DNA from: Arthrobacter sp. NtRootA1
Lineage (GTDB): Bacteria; Actinomycetota; Actinomycetes; Actinomycetales; Micrococcaceae
DNA: 64,000 nucleotides
Assembly (NCBI RefSeq): GCF_019976975.1
Contig: NZ_AP024630.1
Coordinates: 5,084,001 to 5,148,000, forward strand
Reading direction: 5' to 3'
Both the position numbers and the translations under genes were made by a program. The notes below the pieces were generated by a model. That model was not told the origin of the DNA and ran no database searches. It saw nothing but the letters and a program-made list of their open reading frames with translations. Positions 17,571 to 26,300 of the stretch are shown here, one piece after another; within the stretch, counting starts at the first letter, position 1; each line of letters begins with the position of its first letter.

Positions 17571-18305
17571 ATGCCTTCAGTCAGCCGTCCCATCCGCATC
17601 GGCATGATCGTGCCGTCCTCCAACACGTGCCTGGAACCGCAGACCTATCGGATCCTTGGCGATCGCCAGGATGTGACCATCCATTCAACACGCATCCCCG
17701 TTACCCGGATTGCCTTGGACGACTCCTCGGATAAGCAATTCGATTCCTCCGTAATGCGCGCTTCCGCTGAGTTGCTGGCCACTGCGAATGTGGACGTCAT
17801 TGCATGGAACGGCACCTCCGGATCCTGGCTCGGTGCTTCCCACGACCATGCCTTGGTCCGTGAGATCACCGAGGCCACAGGCATTCCGGCCACCACGTCC
17901 ACGCTCGCTTACTTGGAGGCGTTCGCGTCCTTCGGCACCGAGCGGATCGGTTTGTTCACGCCCTACACGGCAGACGTGAATGAGGCCGTGATCGCGTCGT
18001 ACGCCAGGGAAGGCATCAAGACGATCGATCACCGGCACCTTGATCTCACCGATAACGAATCCTTTGGCCGGGTCACCGATGAGGAGATGCTGCCGGGCTC
18101 ATTGGAACTGGCGGCAGCTCATCCGGACGCCCTGGTGTACCTGTGCACCAACCTCTATGGAGCCAACATCACTGCCGATGTAGAAGCACGAACAGGCGTG
18201 CCTGTGCTCGATTCCGTGGCGGTGACGCTCTGGCATGCCCTTAAGCTTGCGGGAGCTCCATTGTTGGACCCGAAATGGGGGCGCTTGCTGGCTGATCCTG
18301 TGTAG
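17571..18305 (+). CDS. Maleate isomerase/arylmalonate decarboxylase-like protein
   Basis: 244-aa member of the Asp/Glu racemase superfamily. RIGMIVPSSNTCLEP is the maleate-isomerase N-terminal loop with its conserved Asn. Maleate isomerases and racemases need two cysteines; here the first position is Gly81 in WNGTSGSW, while the second is kept as Cys192 in YLCTNLYG. The Gly/Cys pair with a following Thr-Ser is the arrangement of arylmalonate decarboxylase (Gly74, Thr75, Ser76, Cys188). A cofactor-free decarboxylase of a malonate-type acid, or an isomerase with altered chemistry, is therefore more likely than a maleate isomerase. It begins 9 bp after the hydantoinase-like gene and ends the operon before a terminator. 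Confidence 0.78.
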   Translation: MPSVSRPIRIGMIVPSSNTCLEPQTYRILGDRQDVTIHSTRIPVTRIALDDSSDKQFDSSVMRASAELLATANVDVIAWNGTSGSWLGASHDHALVREITEATGIPATTSTLAYLEAFASFGTERIGLFTPYTADVNEAVIASYAREGIKTIDHRHLDLTDNESFGRVTDEEMLPGSLELAAAHPDALVYLCTNLYGANITADVEARTGVPVLDSVAVTLWHALKLAGAPLLDPKWGRLLADPV

Positions 18306-18355
18306 TGGGAGCTCGGCCGCCTCAGGGACACCCAAATTCGTCCGTGATGCAGAAT

Positions 18356-18398
18356 GGGGCTGGTGCCACCCGGATGTGGGTGTTACCAGTCCCCTTTT
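18356..18398 (+). terminator. Rho-independent terminator
   Basis: GGGGCTGGT pairs with ACCAGTCCCC (one bulged base), with an inner ACCC/GGGT stem, followed by TTTT at 18395. It closes the operon and faces the convergent small gene. Confidence 0.75.
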
Positions 18399-18413
18399 CT
18401 TGGCGCCGATGCC

Positions 18414-18761
18414 TCAGTCCTCATCGATGCGTTCGAGAAGCTTGCCGAGCGCATCCCGGATATCGTCATAGTCGTTCTGCGCCGCACGGCTCTCGGCAGA
18501 GATGACCGCACACCTGTGGATCTTCTTGAAGTCGCCGAAGGGAAATTTGTAGTGGCCCTTTTGGTCAGCCGGATGGTCGTCGTCCACGCCGAGGTACCAC
18601 TTGGAATACTCGGCTTGGCCCTTCTTCTCCTGGAACTCATTCTCGTCCTTGGTGGACGGGGCGTGCTCGCTCCAGTCATCACGGACGTCTTTGACGATCT
18701 TGCCATCGCGGATCAGGTGCTTGGCGTTATCGAATGCTTTCTTGTTGAGTTTGACGGTCAT
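18414..18761 (-). CDS. Conserved small hypothetical protein, charged
   Basis: 115-aa soluble protein beginning MTVKLNKKAFDNAKHLI, rich in Lys, Asp and Glu, with a WYLGVDDDHPADQKGHYKFPFGDF core and HRCAVISAESRAAQ near the C-terminus. I recognise it as a small protein conserved across many bacteria but know of no assigned function. No signal peptide, membrane segment or metal site is evident. Stand-alone gene in the opposite direction to the catabolic operon. Confidence 0.75.
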   Translation of the reverse strand: MTVKLNKKAFDNAKHLIRDGKIVKDVRDDWSEHAPSTKDENEFQEKKGQAEYSKWYLGVDDDHPADQKGHYKFPFGDFKKIHRCAVISAESRAAQNDYDDIRDALGKLLERIDED

Positions 18762-18881
18762 GGCGCAACCTCGCTTCGATGTGGCGGTTCGGCATGGGTT
18801 GGGTAACTCGTACGGTTCAGCTTAGGACGACGACGGATGACCGGGAAGGGTTCGAGCCTGGGCACGCCCCAAGGTTTGTGC

Positions 18882-19154
18882 TCAGGGGATGAGCCGTACG
18901 CGAAGCCCTGTCCTGGCTTCCTTCATGACGAGCCTCCGCTCTATTGCTCCGTGTTGTTTGAGCCATAAAACGTTGCCGTCATCGGTCACCGCTTCCACCC
19001 TGCCTTGATCCACGATCTTGTGGCCGCGCCAGATTTGAACGTCCAGGCCAACCAGTCGCCTCCAATCTGTCACCCTCTTGCTTTGGGGTTTGTCGAAGCG
19101 GGAATCCGGCGTCGAATCCTTCATTTCGTCTTGCAATCGATGACTCCTAGCCAT
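18882..19154 (-). CDS. Small hypothetical protein, basic
   Basis: 90-aa protein. A disordered charged N-terminus (residues 1-32) precedes a compact region with GLDVQIWRGHKIVDQGRVEAV and VLWLKQHGAIERRLV, resembling a small beta-barrel. GCGGAAGGA precedes the ATG. The GRVE...VLW pattern resembles the 78-aa protein at 52780. No function recognised. Confidence 0.65.
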   Translation of the reverse strand: MARSHRLQDEMKDSTPDSRFDKPQSKRVTDWRRLVGLDVQIWRGHKIVDQGRVEAVTDDGNVLWLKQHGAIERRLVMKEARTGLRVRLIP

Positions 19155-19262
19155 GCATCCTTCCGCAGTCGCCTTCCGGGCAGACTTCTGTACTAAAGAT
19201 GTGGCTTCACGAGTCCGAATGTGACGCGAAATTAGGGGTCGAATTTAGGGAGACCGATCCTC

Positions 19263-20636
19263 CTAGAGCGCCTTCACCGCGCCCAGCACCTTGGTCAACG
19301 AATCCTTCGCGTCGCCGAACAGCAACGTTGTCTGAGGTTCGTGCAAAAGTTCGTTTTCGATGCCGGCGAATCCTGGACGCATGGAGCGTTTGAGGAATAC
19401 CACCTGCCGGGCGTCAGCTACTTCCAGGATGGGCATTCCGTAGATTGGCGACCCGGAAGTGGTTTTGGCTGCAGGGTTCACCACGTCATTGGCACCAACC
19501 ACAAGGGCAACGTCGGCGGTCTTGAACTCGGGGTTGATATCGCTCATTTCCTTCAGCGACTCATACGGCACGTTTGCCTCGGCCAGAAGGACGTTCATGT
19601 GCCCGGGCATGCGTCCGGCCACAGGATGAATAGCAAAGTCCACCTCAGTGCCGCGTGCTTCCAAGGCCAAGGCCAATTCGGCGGCCGTGTGCTGGCCTTG
19701 CGCCACAGCCAAGCCGTACCCGGGAACGATGATCACCCGCTGTGCGTAACCGAGCAGCACCGCGACATCCTCGGGGCTGGAGGACCTGACCGGGCGCTCA
19801 CTCACGGCGGTGGACCCAGCCGTGGAGCCACCCTTGAAGGCACCGAACATGATTCCTGCAACGCTGCGGCCCATTGCGGCAGCCATGGCCCGGGTGAGGA
19901 TGGTGCCCGACGCTCCGACCAGGGTTCCAGCCACCACCAGGAGTACGTTGCCCAGCACCAATCCGGACGCGGCCACGGCCAATCCGGTGAAGGCGTTAAG
20001 CAGCGAGATGACAATCGGTACGTCCGCGCCACCCACCGGGAGCACCAGCAGGATACCGGCCACAAGCCCGAGGATCAGCAGCGCCAGCGCGAGCAGCAAC
20101 GAACCATTCAGTATCACCACAATCCCTGCACCCACCGCGGCAAGCAGCACCACGGCCATCAGCACAGGCAGGCCCGGGAACGTCACTGGCCGCGTGGTCA
20201 TCAGCCCTTGCAGTTTGGCAAAGGTAACTCCGGAACCGGCAAAGGAAACAGCGCCGACGAGCAGCGTGAACACAATGGCCAAGCGAACCCATGCATCACC
20301 TGTATGGGAGAGCTCCAGCAATGCCACGAGAGCGGCTGCGCCGCCACCCACACCGTTGAACAGGGCCACGAGTTGGGGCATCTGTGTCATCTGAACGCGC
20401 CGCGCCACGGGTGCGGCCACCACCGATCCCACGGCTATTGCCCCAACGATCCACGGGACGTTGTCCAACTTCACCGAGACGAACACTGTGACGACAGCCA
20501 ACAGGGCGCCGAAACCCCCGATGAGGTTTCCACGCCGTGCCGTTCGAGGTGAGTTCAGACCTTTGAGCGCCAGGATGAAACAAGCTGCAGCTGCGAGATA
20601 GAGGAGAGCTGTCCAGGTGGGATCCAGAAGAGTCAC
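19263..20636 (-). CDS. pntB: NAD(P) transhydrogenase beta subunit
   Basis: 457-aa subunit of the proton-translocating transhydrogenase, which uses the proton gradient to make NADPH from NADH. Residues 1 to about 260 hold eight or so membrane helices (domain II), and the C-terminal third is the NADP-binding domain III with VIIVPGYGLAVAQGQH, VGANDVVNP and VVFLKRSM motifs. The start is GTG at 20636, overlapping the stop of pntAB by four bases; upstream in-frame codons belong to pntAB in another frame. Full length for the family. Confidence 0.95.
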   Translation of the reverse strand: MTLLDPTWTALLYLAAAACFILALKGLNSPRTARRGNLIGGFGALLAVVTVFVSVKLDNVPWIVGAIAVGSVVAAPVARRVQMTQMPQLVALFNGVGGGAAALVALLELSHTGDAWVRLAIVFTLLVGAVSFAGSGVTFAKLQGLMTTRPVTFPGLPVLMAVVLLAAVGAGIVVILNGSLLLALALLILGLVAGILLVLPVGGADVPIVISLLNAFTGLAVAASGLVLGNVLLVVAGTLVGASGTILTRAMAAAMGRSVAGIMFGAFKGGSTAGSTAVSERPVRSSSPEDVAVLLGYAQRVIIVPGYGLAVAQGQHTAAELALALEARGTEVDFAIHPVAGRMPGHMNVLLAEANVPYESLKEMSDINPEFKTADVALVVGANDVVNPAAKTTSGSPIYGMPILEVADARQVVFLKRSMRPGFAGIENELLHEPQTTLLFGDAKDSLTKVLGAVKAL

Positions 20637-20968
20637 CGGCCGCGCTCCTTGCCCGCATGTTCCTCGGATGAGACAACTGACGACGGCGGCCGTTGCCTCC
20701 CGCGGAACATCTCCAGCATGCGGTCGGTCACCACGAAGCCGCCCACAAGGTTGGCCGTGGCCAGGACGACAGCCAGCAGGGCGACCGCCAATACCCACGG
20801 ATCAGATGCTTGACCTGCGACGATGATGGCACCCACCAGGATGATTCCGTGGATAGCATTTGCCCCGGACATCAGGGGTGTGTGGAGGGTACTGGAAACT
20901 TTGGAGACCACCTCGAAGCCCACGAAAACTGCCAGTACGGTGATCGTCAGCAGACTCATGCCATCCAT
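20633..20968 (-). CDS. pntAB: NAD(P) transhydrogenase alpha subunit, membrane part
   Basis: 111-aa membrane subunit with three hydrophobic helices (LLTITVLAVFVGFEVV, AIHGIILVGAIIVAG, WVLAVALLAVVLATANLVGG) and the conserved STLHTPLMSGANAIHGI loop. The ATG at 20968 overlaps the pntAA stop (TGATG). The soluble NAD-binding and membrane parts of subunit alpha are separate genes here, as in actinobacteria and Rhodospirillum. The C-terminal 25 residues are charged and probably unstructured. Confidence 0.95.
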   Translation of the reverse strand: MDGMSLLTITVLAVFVGFEVVSKVSSTLHTPLMSGANAIHGIILVGAIIVAGQASDPWVLAVALLAVVLATANLVGGFVVTDRMLEMFRGRQRPPSSVVSSEEHAGKERGR

Positions 20969-22176
20969 CAATGCGCTCCTTCACTGCCAGGGTTGGCCGC
21001 TGTGTGGGCACTGCCAAAGGGTCCGGTCTCGCCCGCGAGCGCCGCGAGTGCTTCAGCTGTTGGCGCGTGCCGCACCTCGCCGTCGTGGGTGAGGCAGGTT
21101 CCCGCCACAACCTCGTCCTCAAAGTCGGGGGCCACCACTCCCTCCCGGGTCATCAACGCGATCAGGTTGGCCACGTTCTTGGCGAACAGTCGGGAGGCAT
21201 CTGCGGGCATCGCGGACGCTGGGTCCTTGAGCCCCACCAAGGTCACTTCACCTTGCCCATCAGCGGTGGGGATGTGGATGTCCTGCCCGGGGATGCTTCC
21301 TTCCACGTTTCCGCCTGATTCGGCAGCTAGATCTACTACGACGGATCCGGGGCGCATTCCTTGGACCATCTCGCGGCTCACCAGAAGTGGTGCGCGTCGT
21401 CCGGGAACGGCGGCAGTTGTGATGAGGACATCCGCCTGGGCTACGTGCGGGGTCAGGAGTGCACGCTGCAAGGCACCCCTGTCTGCGCTGAGTTCGCGGG
21501 CATAGCCTCCTGAAGCTTCAGCGGTTTCGAGGTCCAGCTTGATGAATGTCCCGCCCATGGAAGCCACTTCGTCTGCCGACGCCGGACGGATGTCATTGGC
21601 CGAAACCCGCGCGCCGAGCCTCTTGGCCGTGCCGATCGCTTGGAGCCCCGCCACCCCTGCCCCCAGCACCAAGACCCGGGCGGGCGGAATGGTCCCGGCC
21701 GCAGTCATGTATAGGGGGAAGAACCGGGGCAGGCGCGTCGCTGCCTCAAGGACGCAGCGATATCCGGCCACCAAGGCCTGTGAGGTGAGGGCGTCCATGG
21801 ACTGGGCCCGCGAAATCCGGGGAACCAGTTCCAGTGCAAAAGACGTGATGCCACCTGCGGCGAGCGCCCGCACCGTTGGCAACTCCGACGACGGCGACCC
21901 CAAACCGACGGTAACTGAACCCGGGCGGAGAGCTCCCGCCGTCGACGGTTCCATGGGGCGCACGTGGCAGTAAACGTCTACGGAGCCGAGATCCAAGGCC
22001 TGCACAACAGAAGCGCCGGCCTGCCGGTATTCGTCGTCGCTATGTCCGGAGGCAATCCCCGCCCCGGACTCGATCTCAACTTCAAGGCCCAACCCGGTCA
22101 ATTGCTTGACCGTTTCGGGCGTGGCTGCCACTCTGCGCTCACCGTCGAGTGCCTCGCGCGCTATGCCTGCTTTCAC
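20968..22176 (-). CDS. pntAA: NAD(P) transhydrogenase alpha subunit, NAD-binding part
   Basis: 402-aa soluble domain I subunit, related to alanine dehydrogenase. KAGIAREALDGERRVAATPETV is the family N-terminus, RAQSMDALTSQA holds the RQD-loop region, and VLVLGAGVAGLQAIGTAKRLGA is the NAD-binding turn (around residue 170). It binds NADH and passes hydride to domain III of PntB. The start is GTG at 22176, after a GAGGGG stretch. First gene of the pntAA-pntAB-pntB operon, divergent from an FMN reductase. Confidence 0.95.
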   Translation of the reverse strand: MKAGIAREALDGERRVAATPETVKQLTGLGLEVEIESGAGIASGHSDDEYRQAGASVVQALDLGSVDVYCHVRPMEPSTAGALRPGSVTVGLGSPSSELPTVRALAAGGITSFALELVPRISRAQSMDALTSQALVAGYRCVLEAATRLPRFFPLYMTAAGTIPPARVLVLGAGVAGLQAIGTAKRLGARVSANDIRPASADEVASMGGTFIKLDLETAEASGGYARELSADRGALQRALLTPHVAQADVLITTAAVPGRRAPLLVSREMVQGMRPGSVVVDLAAESGGNVEGSIPGQDIHIPTADGQGEVTLVGLKDPASAMPADASRLFAKNVANLIALMTREGVVAPDFEDEVVAGTCLTHDGEVRHAPTAEALAALAGETGPFGSAHTAANPGSEGAH

Positions 22177-22360
22177 CCGCCACCCCTCTTTGGGAACTCT
22201 CCAGAACCAGTTGGCATGAGTCTATGGCCGCAAAGGTCAGGAAGGGAGTAGGGGGTGCGCTATGTGGACAAGTCCATTAGGGTCGGTGGAAGCTGGGGCT
22301 ACCAGCCTCCACACCGTCGACGAGCCGGTTCCGGCCGTGCCGTCGGGAAGGAACGCCGCC

Positions 22361-22972
22361 ATGGACACATTCAAAATCGGCTATTTCGTCGGAAGCCTCT
22401 CAAGTACCTCGATCAACCGCGTACTCTCCAAGGCGCTCATCAGCGTGGCGCCTCCGGAACTGGAATTCCATGAGATCGCCATCCGGGACCTCCCGTTGTA
22501 CAGCTCTGACTACGACTCCGACTTCCCGCCTGCCGGCAGGGAATTGAAGGAGGCGATCGCCGCATCGGACGGCATCCTGTTCGTCTCCCCCGAGTACAAC
22601 CGCTCCATTCCGGGCGCTTTGAAGAACGCCATCGACTGGGGATCCCGTCCGTGGGGCACCAATTCTTTTGCCCGGAAGCCCACCGGCATTATCGGAGCGT
22701 CGCCGGGTGGCATCGGAACCGCTGTGATGCAGTCCTCCATGCGCAGCGTGCTCAGCTTCCTCGACGCACCGCAGTTGAATGCGCCGGAGGCTTACATCCG
22801 CTTCGTCGCGGACGCGTACGACGACGACGGCTCGGTTAAGGACGAAGGCACGGCAGGGTTGCTCCGCCACTATATGGCGGAATACAGTGCGTTCGTCCAG
22901 CGTGTCCTGGCAGCCAACGCCCCAGGCCATATCGGCGATCAGGAACCTGATTCGGCCAAGCTAACGCGCTAG
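22361..22972 (+). CDS. NADPH-dependent FMN reductase family protein
   Basis: 203-aa flavodoxin-like quinone/FMN reductase. FVGSLSSTSINRVL forms the phosphate-binding loop, and VSPEYNRSIPGALKNAIDWGSRP is the hallmark motif of the family. The start at 22361 is chosen for AAGGA nine bases upstream; longer in-frame extensions lack similarity. It may reduce quinones or azo compounds, or supply reduced FMN. Followed by a terminator, so monocistronic. Confidence 0.88.
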   Translation: MDTFKIGYFVGSLSSTSINRVLSKALISVAPPELEFHEIAIRDLPLYSSDYDSDFPPAGRELKEAIAASDGILFVSPEYNRSIPGALKNAIDWGSRPWGTNSFARKPTGIIGASPGGIGTAVMQSSMRSVLSFLDAPQLNAPEAYIRFVADAYDDDGSVKDEGTAGLLRHYMAEYSAFVQRVLAANAPGHIGDQEPDSAKLTR

Positions 22973-22983
22973 CCCCTCGGGTG

Positions 22984-23010
22984 GGGTCGCCCATGCCCGG
23001 TGGGCGACCC
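22984..23010 (+). terminator. Probable terminator after the FMN reductase gene
   Basis: Perfect ten-base stem GGGTCGCCCA / TGGGCGACCC with a seven-base loop, which can be lengthened by GGGTG/CACCC outside; ATTTT follows shortly. Confidence 0.7.
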
Positions 23011-23088
23011 TCACCCCCATTTTCCGCGTTGGTCAGTATGCTTACTACATGAGGATTCGCGAACACGCCCTATCCCACAGGAGAAACG

Positions 23089-23490
23089 ATGCTTCGTAGA
23101 TTAGCCCTGACCACCCTGGCACTGACCCTCTTCACCGGGTCCCTGTTGTCCGTCGCGACAGCAGCAAACGCAGCAAACCCGGCCGCCCTTCAAGGCCACG
23201 TGGCTGCCACCACCCCCACTCCATCGGCATCGCCCAGCAACCCGTCGGGGCCCTCGACGGCGACCCCAACCAACCCAGCGCCGTCGTCGGTGGCACCCAC
23301 CACGCCCAATCCGGCGAGCAGTGGACCTGCCAACCCAGGGACTGGAGAGTCCCAACCGCAGGAACAAACACGCACGGACGCCACCCCATGGATCCTGGCC
23401 GCCGTTGCTGCGATTATCGTCATTGCGCTGATCATCTGGGCGGTTCGAGGACGCGGCCGGAATGAGGAAGTGCGGGACGAGCAACTCTAG
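23089..23490 (+). CDS. Secreted Pro/Thr/Ser-rich protein with C-terminal membrane anchor
   Basis: 133 aa. An N-terminal signal peptide (LRRLALTTLALTLFTGSLLS, cleavage around ANAANP) is followed by about 65 residues made almost only of Pro, Ser, Thr, Asn, Ala and Gly, then one C-terminal helix (WILAAVAAIIVIALIIW, about 103-119) and a basic RGRGRNEE tail. This layout predicts a short extracellular stalk held in the membrane with a small cytoplasmic tail. No LPXTG sorting motif. Function unknown; low-complexity composition makes homology hard to judge. Confidence 0.75.
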   Translation: MLRRLALTTLALTLFTGSLLSVATAANAANPAALQGHVAATTPTPSASPSNPSGPSTATPTNPAPSSVAPTTPNPASSGPANPGTGESQPQEQTRTDATPWILAAVAAIIVIALIIWAVRGRGRNEEVRDEQL

Positions 23491-23506
23491 GCGAACCAAC
23501 GCACTT

Positions 23507-23719
23507 TTATCCGAGGCGCTCGAACACCATCGTTGCCTGGATACGGTCCCCGCCGCCGATCATCCCCTTACTCCCGCTGCTCGCCGTCGTAATGGTGTGC
23601 AGCCGGTAGCCCTTCGCGGCCTGATCGTTGATGGCCTTCTCCAGTGAGGTCAGATTGCCCGAACCGGTTCCCCACAGTTTCTCCTTGAGGATCACTTGCA
23701 GGACGACATACTGCTGCAT
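23507..23719 (-). CDS. DUF4177 family protein
   Basis: 70-aa protein (QQYVVLQVILKEKLWG ... NDQAAKGYRLHTI ... RIQATMVFERLG) matching the pattern of DUF4177: two short beta strands around a helix with a conserved GYRLHT segment. GAAGGGAG precedes the ATG. Convergent with the stalk protein. Function of the family is not known. Confidence 0.75.
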   Translation of the reverse strand: MQQYVVLQVILKEKLWGTGSGNLTSLEKAINDQAAKGYRLHTITTASSGSKGMIGGGDRIQATMVFERLG

Positions 23720-23792
23720 GACGCGACTCCCTTCAGTTGCTGGTCAATTGGTGCAATGCTACTCAGCGCGGCGGCGCAGGCGGCCGCGCTTC

Positions 23793-24500
23793 CTAAGCGC
23801 GGAGCGTTCCCGCCGTCAGCTTTCCAATGGCACTGCTTTCCAGGTTCTCCAGTAGGTGCCGCGGATTGTCGTAGACCTCCGCGGCGCCTGCGTCACGGAG
23901 TTCGGCCTCGCTGATACCGCCGCAGGTCAGGGCAATGGCGGGCACGCCAATTGCTGCAGCGGCCTTCACGTCCCAGACGGCATCGCCAACAAAGACGACG
24001 TCCGCTGGATTGAGTTCCAGCTTCTTCAAGCACGCCACGAGGATATCTGGCGCTGGCTTGCTTTCGTCAGCGTCATTGGAGCTTGTCCATGCGTCAATGG
24101 ACCCACCGGCGTCGAGGAGCCGCCTGCTGACGTCAAGGTCGCGCTCTTGCGCTGACGAGGCCAGCCCGACCGCCAACCCGGAATCGGAGCAGGCTGCAAG
24201 GAGGTCCCGGGCGGAATCGAAGGCGCGCAACGAGGGCCAGAATGTCGAAAACACGGCTCCGTGCGCGGACTTCAGTTCCTTTTGCATGTCTTCGGGACAG
24301 TCCGGAACCAGGTGCTGGACCAGCTTGTCGCCGCCCATCCCGACGCAGCGATGAATGTCGGAGATCTGGATATCCAAGCCTTCGCGCCTAAATGCCTGCC
24401 ACCAGGCGAACGCGTGGAAGTAGCTGGAGTCGATCAACGTGCCGTCCACGTCAAAAAGCACGCCACGGTTCTTGGTTTTGGTGTTCGTCGGAGTAGACAT
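23793..24500 (-). CDS. HAD-superfamily hydrolase
   Basis: 235-aa phosphatase/phosphoglucomutase-like HAD protein. Motif I LFDVDGTLIDSS (Asp17 nucleophile and Asp19), motif II GLASSA, motif III Lys in ESKPAPDI, and motif IV VGDAVWDVKAA are all intact. The cap is the small helical type inserted after motif I. It probably dephosphorylates a small phosphoester. Divergent from the NADP-reductase-like gene. Confidence 0.88.
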   Translation of the reverse strand: MSTPTNTKTKNRGVLFDVDGTLIDSSYFHAFAWWQAFRREGLDIQISDIHRCVGMGGDKLVQHLVPDCPEDMQKELKSAHGAVFSTFWPSLRAFDSARDLLAACSDSGLAVGLASSAQERDLDVSRRLLDAGGSIDAWTSSNDADESKPAPDILVACLKKLELNPADVVFVGDAVWDVKAAAAIGVPAIALTCGGISEAELRDAGAAEVYDNPRHLLENLESSAIGKLTAGTLRA

Positions 24501-24604
24501 TTAGTAAGTCTACTTATGGTTGCCATGCGCGGAAACCGCCCTTGCGTTCCGACATATTCCGTAACGCTGGAAATACGCGTCTGCAACATCTTGTTGAGCC
24601 GAGT

Positions 24605-25246
24605 ATGACAACAATCGGAATCATCGGTGCAGGACACATTGGCAGCCAGGTTGCCCGTAAAGCGGTTGAACTCGGCTACGACGTCGTGATCAGCAATTCG
24701 CGGGAACCGGAAACCCTCGCGGAACTGGTCACAGAACTTGGGCCGCGGGCCCGGGCCGCGACGGCGGCCGAGGCAGCAGCGGCAGGTGATTTCGCCGTCG
24801 TGACCGTTCCGCTAAAGAACTATCAGGACATTCCTGCCGAGCCGCTGGAAGGCAAGATCGTCATCGACACCAACAACTATTACTGGGAGCGCGACGGCCG
24901 CATTCCCGCGCTCGACAACGGCGAGGCCACCACCTCGGGCCTCCTGCAGAAGCACCTTCCCACGTCCAAGGTAGCCAAGGGTTTCAACCACATCTTCGCC
25001 AAAGACATCACTACCGATGGCACCCCGGCCGGCACGCCCAACCGTCGCGCACTGGCCACCGCCAGCGACTTCCCGGAAGCGGCCGAACTCGTGACCAAGC
25101 TGTACGACGAGTTCGGTTTCGACACCGTCAACATCGGGCCCCTCGACGACAGTTGGCGCGTCGAGCGCGACCGTCCCGCCTACGTCATTCGTCAAAACGC
25201 AGACGAGCTTCGCGAAAACCTAGCCAAGGCGACGCGCACCGTCTGA
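24605..25246 (+). CDS. F420/NADP oxidoreductase-like NAD(P)-binding protein
   Basis: 213-aa Rossmann protein. MTTIGIIGAGHIGSQVARKAVELGYDVVISNSREPETL is the NADP-binding half typical of the NADP oxidoreductase, F420-dependent-like family (Ser-Asn-Ser-Arg favours NADP). The C-terminal region has KGFNHIFAKDI and a helical cap. The start at 24605 is chosen because similarity begins there. No F420 synthesis genes are in the window. Followed by a terminator hairpin. Confidence 0.82.
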   Translation: MTTIGIIGAGHIGSQVARKAVELGYDVVISNSREPETLAELVTELGPRARAATAAEAAAAGDFAVVTVPLKNYQDIPAEPLEGKIVIDTNNYYWERDGRIPALDNGEATTSGLLQKHLPTSKVAKGFNHIFAKDITTDGTPAGTPNRRALATASDFPEAAELVTKLYDEFGFDTVNIGPLDDSWRVERDRPAYVIRQNADELRENLAKATRTV

Positions 25247-25283
25247 TAGACGCGCACCATCTGAAAACAGAACACGCACGACG

Positions 25284-25308
25284 GCGGCAGGCGGCTTACG
25301 CCTGCCGC
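25284..25308 (+). terminator. Terminator hairpin
   Basis: Perfect ten-base stem GCGGCAGGCG / CGCCTGCCGC with loop GCTTA, followed by TTCCTTT. Confidence 0.75.
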
Positions 25309-25506
25309 TTCCTTTGGACTGGGCTGCTGGCTGCTGTAACTCCACGAGGGGCGGCCACGACTTGGGGCCAAGTTTCGGGGTCAGGATTCGCATCACGAAT
25401 CGGATGGCGGACGCACATGATGAGTGGCTGCCTCCCAGGAAGCCCCGCGCATAGGGCATTCCGGGTGGTAGCCGCGCCTATTAAGCCCAGAACCCGAGGA
25501 GTTGCT

Positions 25507-26289
25507 ATGTCTACCCAAACTGAGAAATGGCCTGCAGGAACACCCGCGTGGGTGGATCTGGGGGTCGAGGATCTCCCTGCCGCCAAGTCCTTCTACACGA
25601 AGTTGTTTGGATGGGAATACCTCTCCGGTGACGAAGAAGCCGGGGGCTACGTACTGGCCCAACTGGACGGACAAGCTGTTGCGGGGCTCGGTCCCAAGCA
25701 GGATTCCACCATGCCAACCGTCTGGACTACGTATCTGGCCTCGGACAACGTTGACACCACGTGCAAAGAAGTAGCGGCTGTTGGTGGTCAACTCATCGCT
25801 GCTCCCTTCGACGTGATGGACTCCGGGCGCATGGCAATTGCCGCTGATAGCGTTGGTGCAGTCTTTGGCATCTGGCAGGCGGGAAGCCATATCGGGGCAG
25901 AGCGGGTCAACGAGCACGGCGCATTGTGCTGGAACGAACTCCACACCCGCGAGTACGCGCTGGCCCGGTCCTTCTATGCCGATGTCTTTGGCTACAGCTA
26001 CCAGGACATCGACCAGGACGGATTCATTTACGCAACCGCCAAGCGGGCCTCCGATGGCCGCGAAGTAGCCGGCATTCATCTCGACACCCAAATGGCCGAG
26101 GGCGCGCCCAATCACTGGCTCGCCTGGTTTGCCAGCGACCATGTAGATCGAACCGCTGCAACAGCCGTGGAACTGGGCTCTTCGGCCTTGGTCCCAGTCA
26201 TGGACAGCCCAATGGGACGGATGGCAATCCTGCAGGCGCCGCAGGGAGAAATCTTTGGCATCATCGACGCACCCCGGACCAAGGCTTAA
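25507..26289 (+). CDS. VOC-family protein with two glyoxalase-like domains
   Basis: 260 aa made of two similar vicinal-oxygen-chelate modules of about 125 residues. The first starts at GTPAWVDLGVEDLPAAKSFYTKLFGWEY and the second at GALCWNELHTREYALARSFYADVFGYSY, which show their common origin. GAGGAG lies upstream of the ATG at 25507; in-frame sequence before it has no domain. Similar proteins are annotated as glyoxalase/bleomycin-resistance or hydroxylase-like, but this double form has no settled function. Confidence 0.83.
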   Translation: MSTQTEKWPAGTPAWVDLGVEDLPAAKSFYTKLFGWEYLSGDEEAGGYVLAQLDGQAVAGLGPKQDSTMPTVWTTYLASDNVDTTCKEVAAVGGQLIAAPFDVMDSGRMAIAADSVGAVFGIWQAGSHIGAERVNEHGALCWNELHTREYALARSFYADVFGYSYQDIDQDGFIYATAKRASDGREVAGIHLDTQMAEGAPNHWLAWFASDHVDRTAATAVELGSSALVPVMDSPMGRMAILQAPQGEIFGIIDAPRTKA

Positions 26290-26300
26290 GCCTGGACCAG

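Noticed and set aside
25153-25506. N-terminal 118-residue extension of the VOC protein
   Set aside because: The extension overlaps the preceding gene and a terminator hairpin, is Arg-rich without domain, and a good ribosome site lies directly before 25507.
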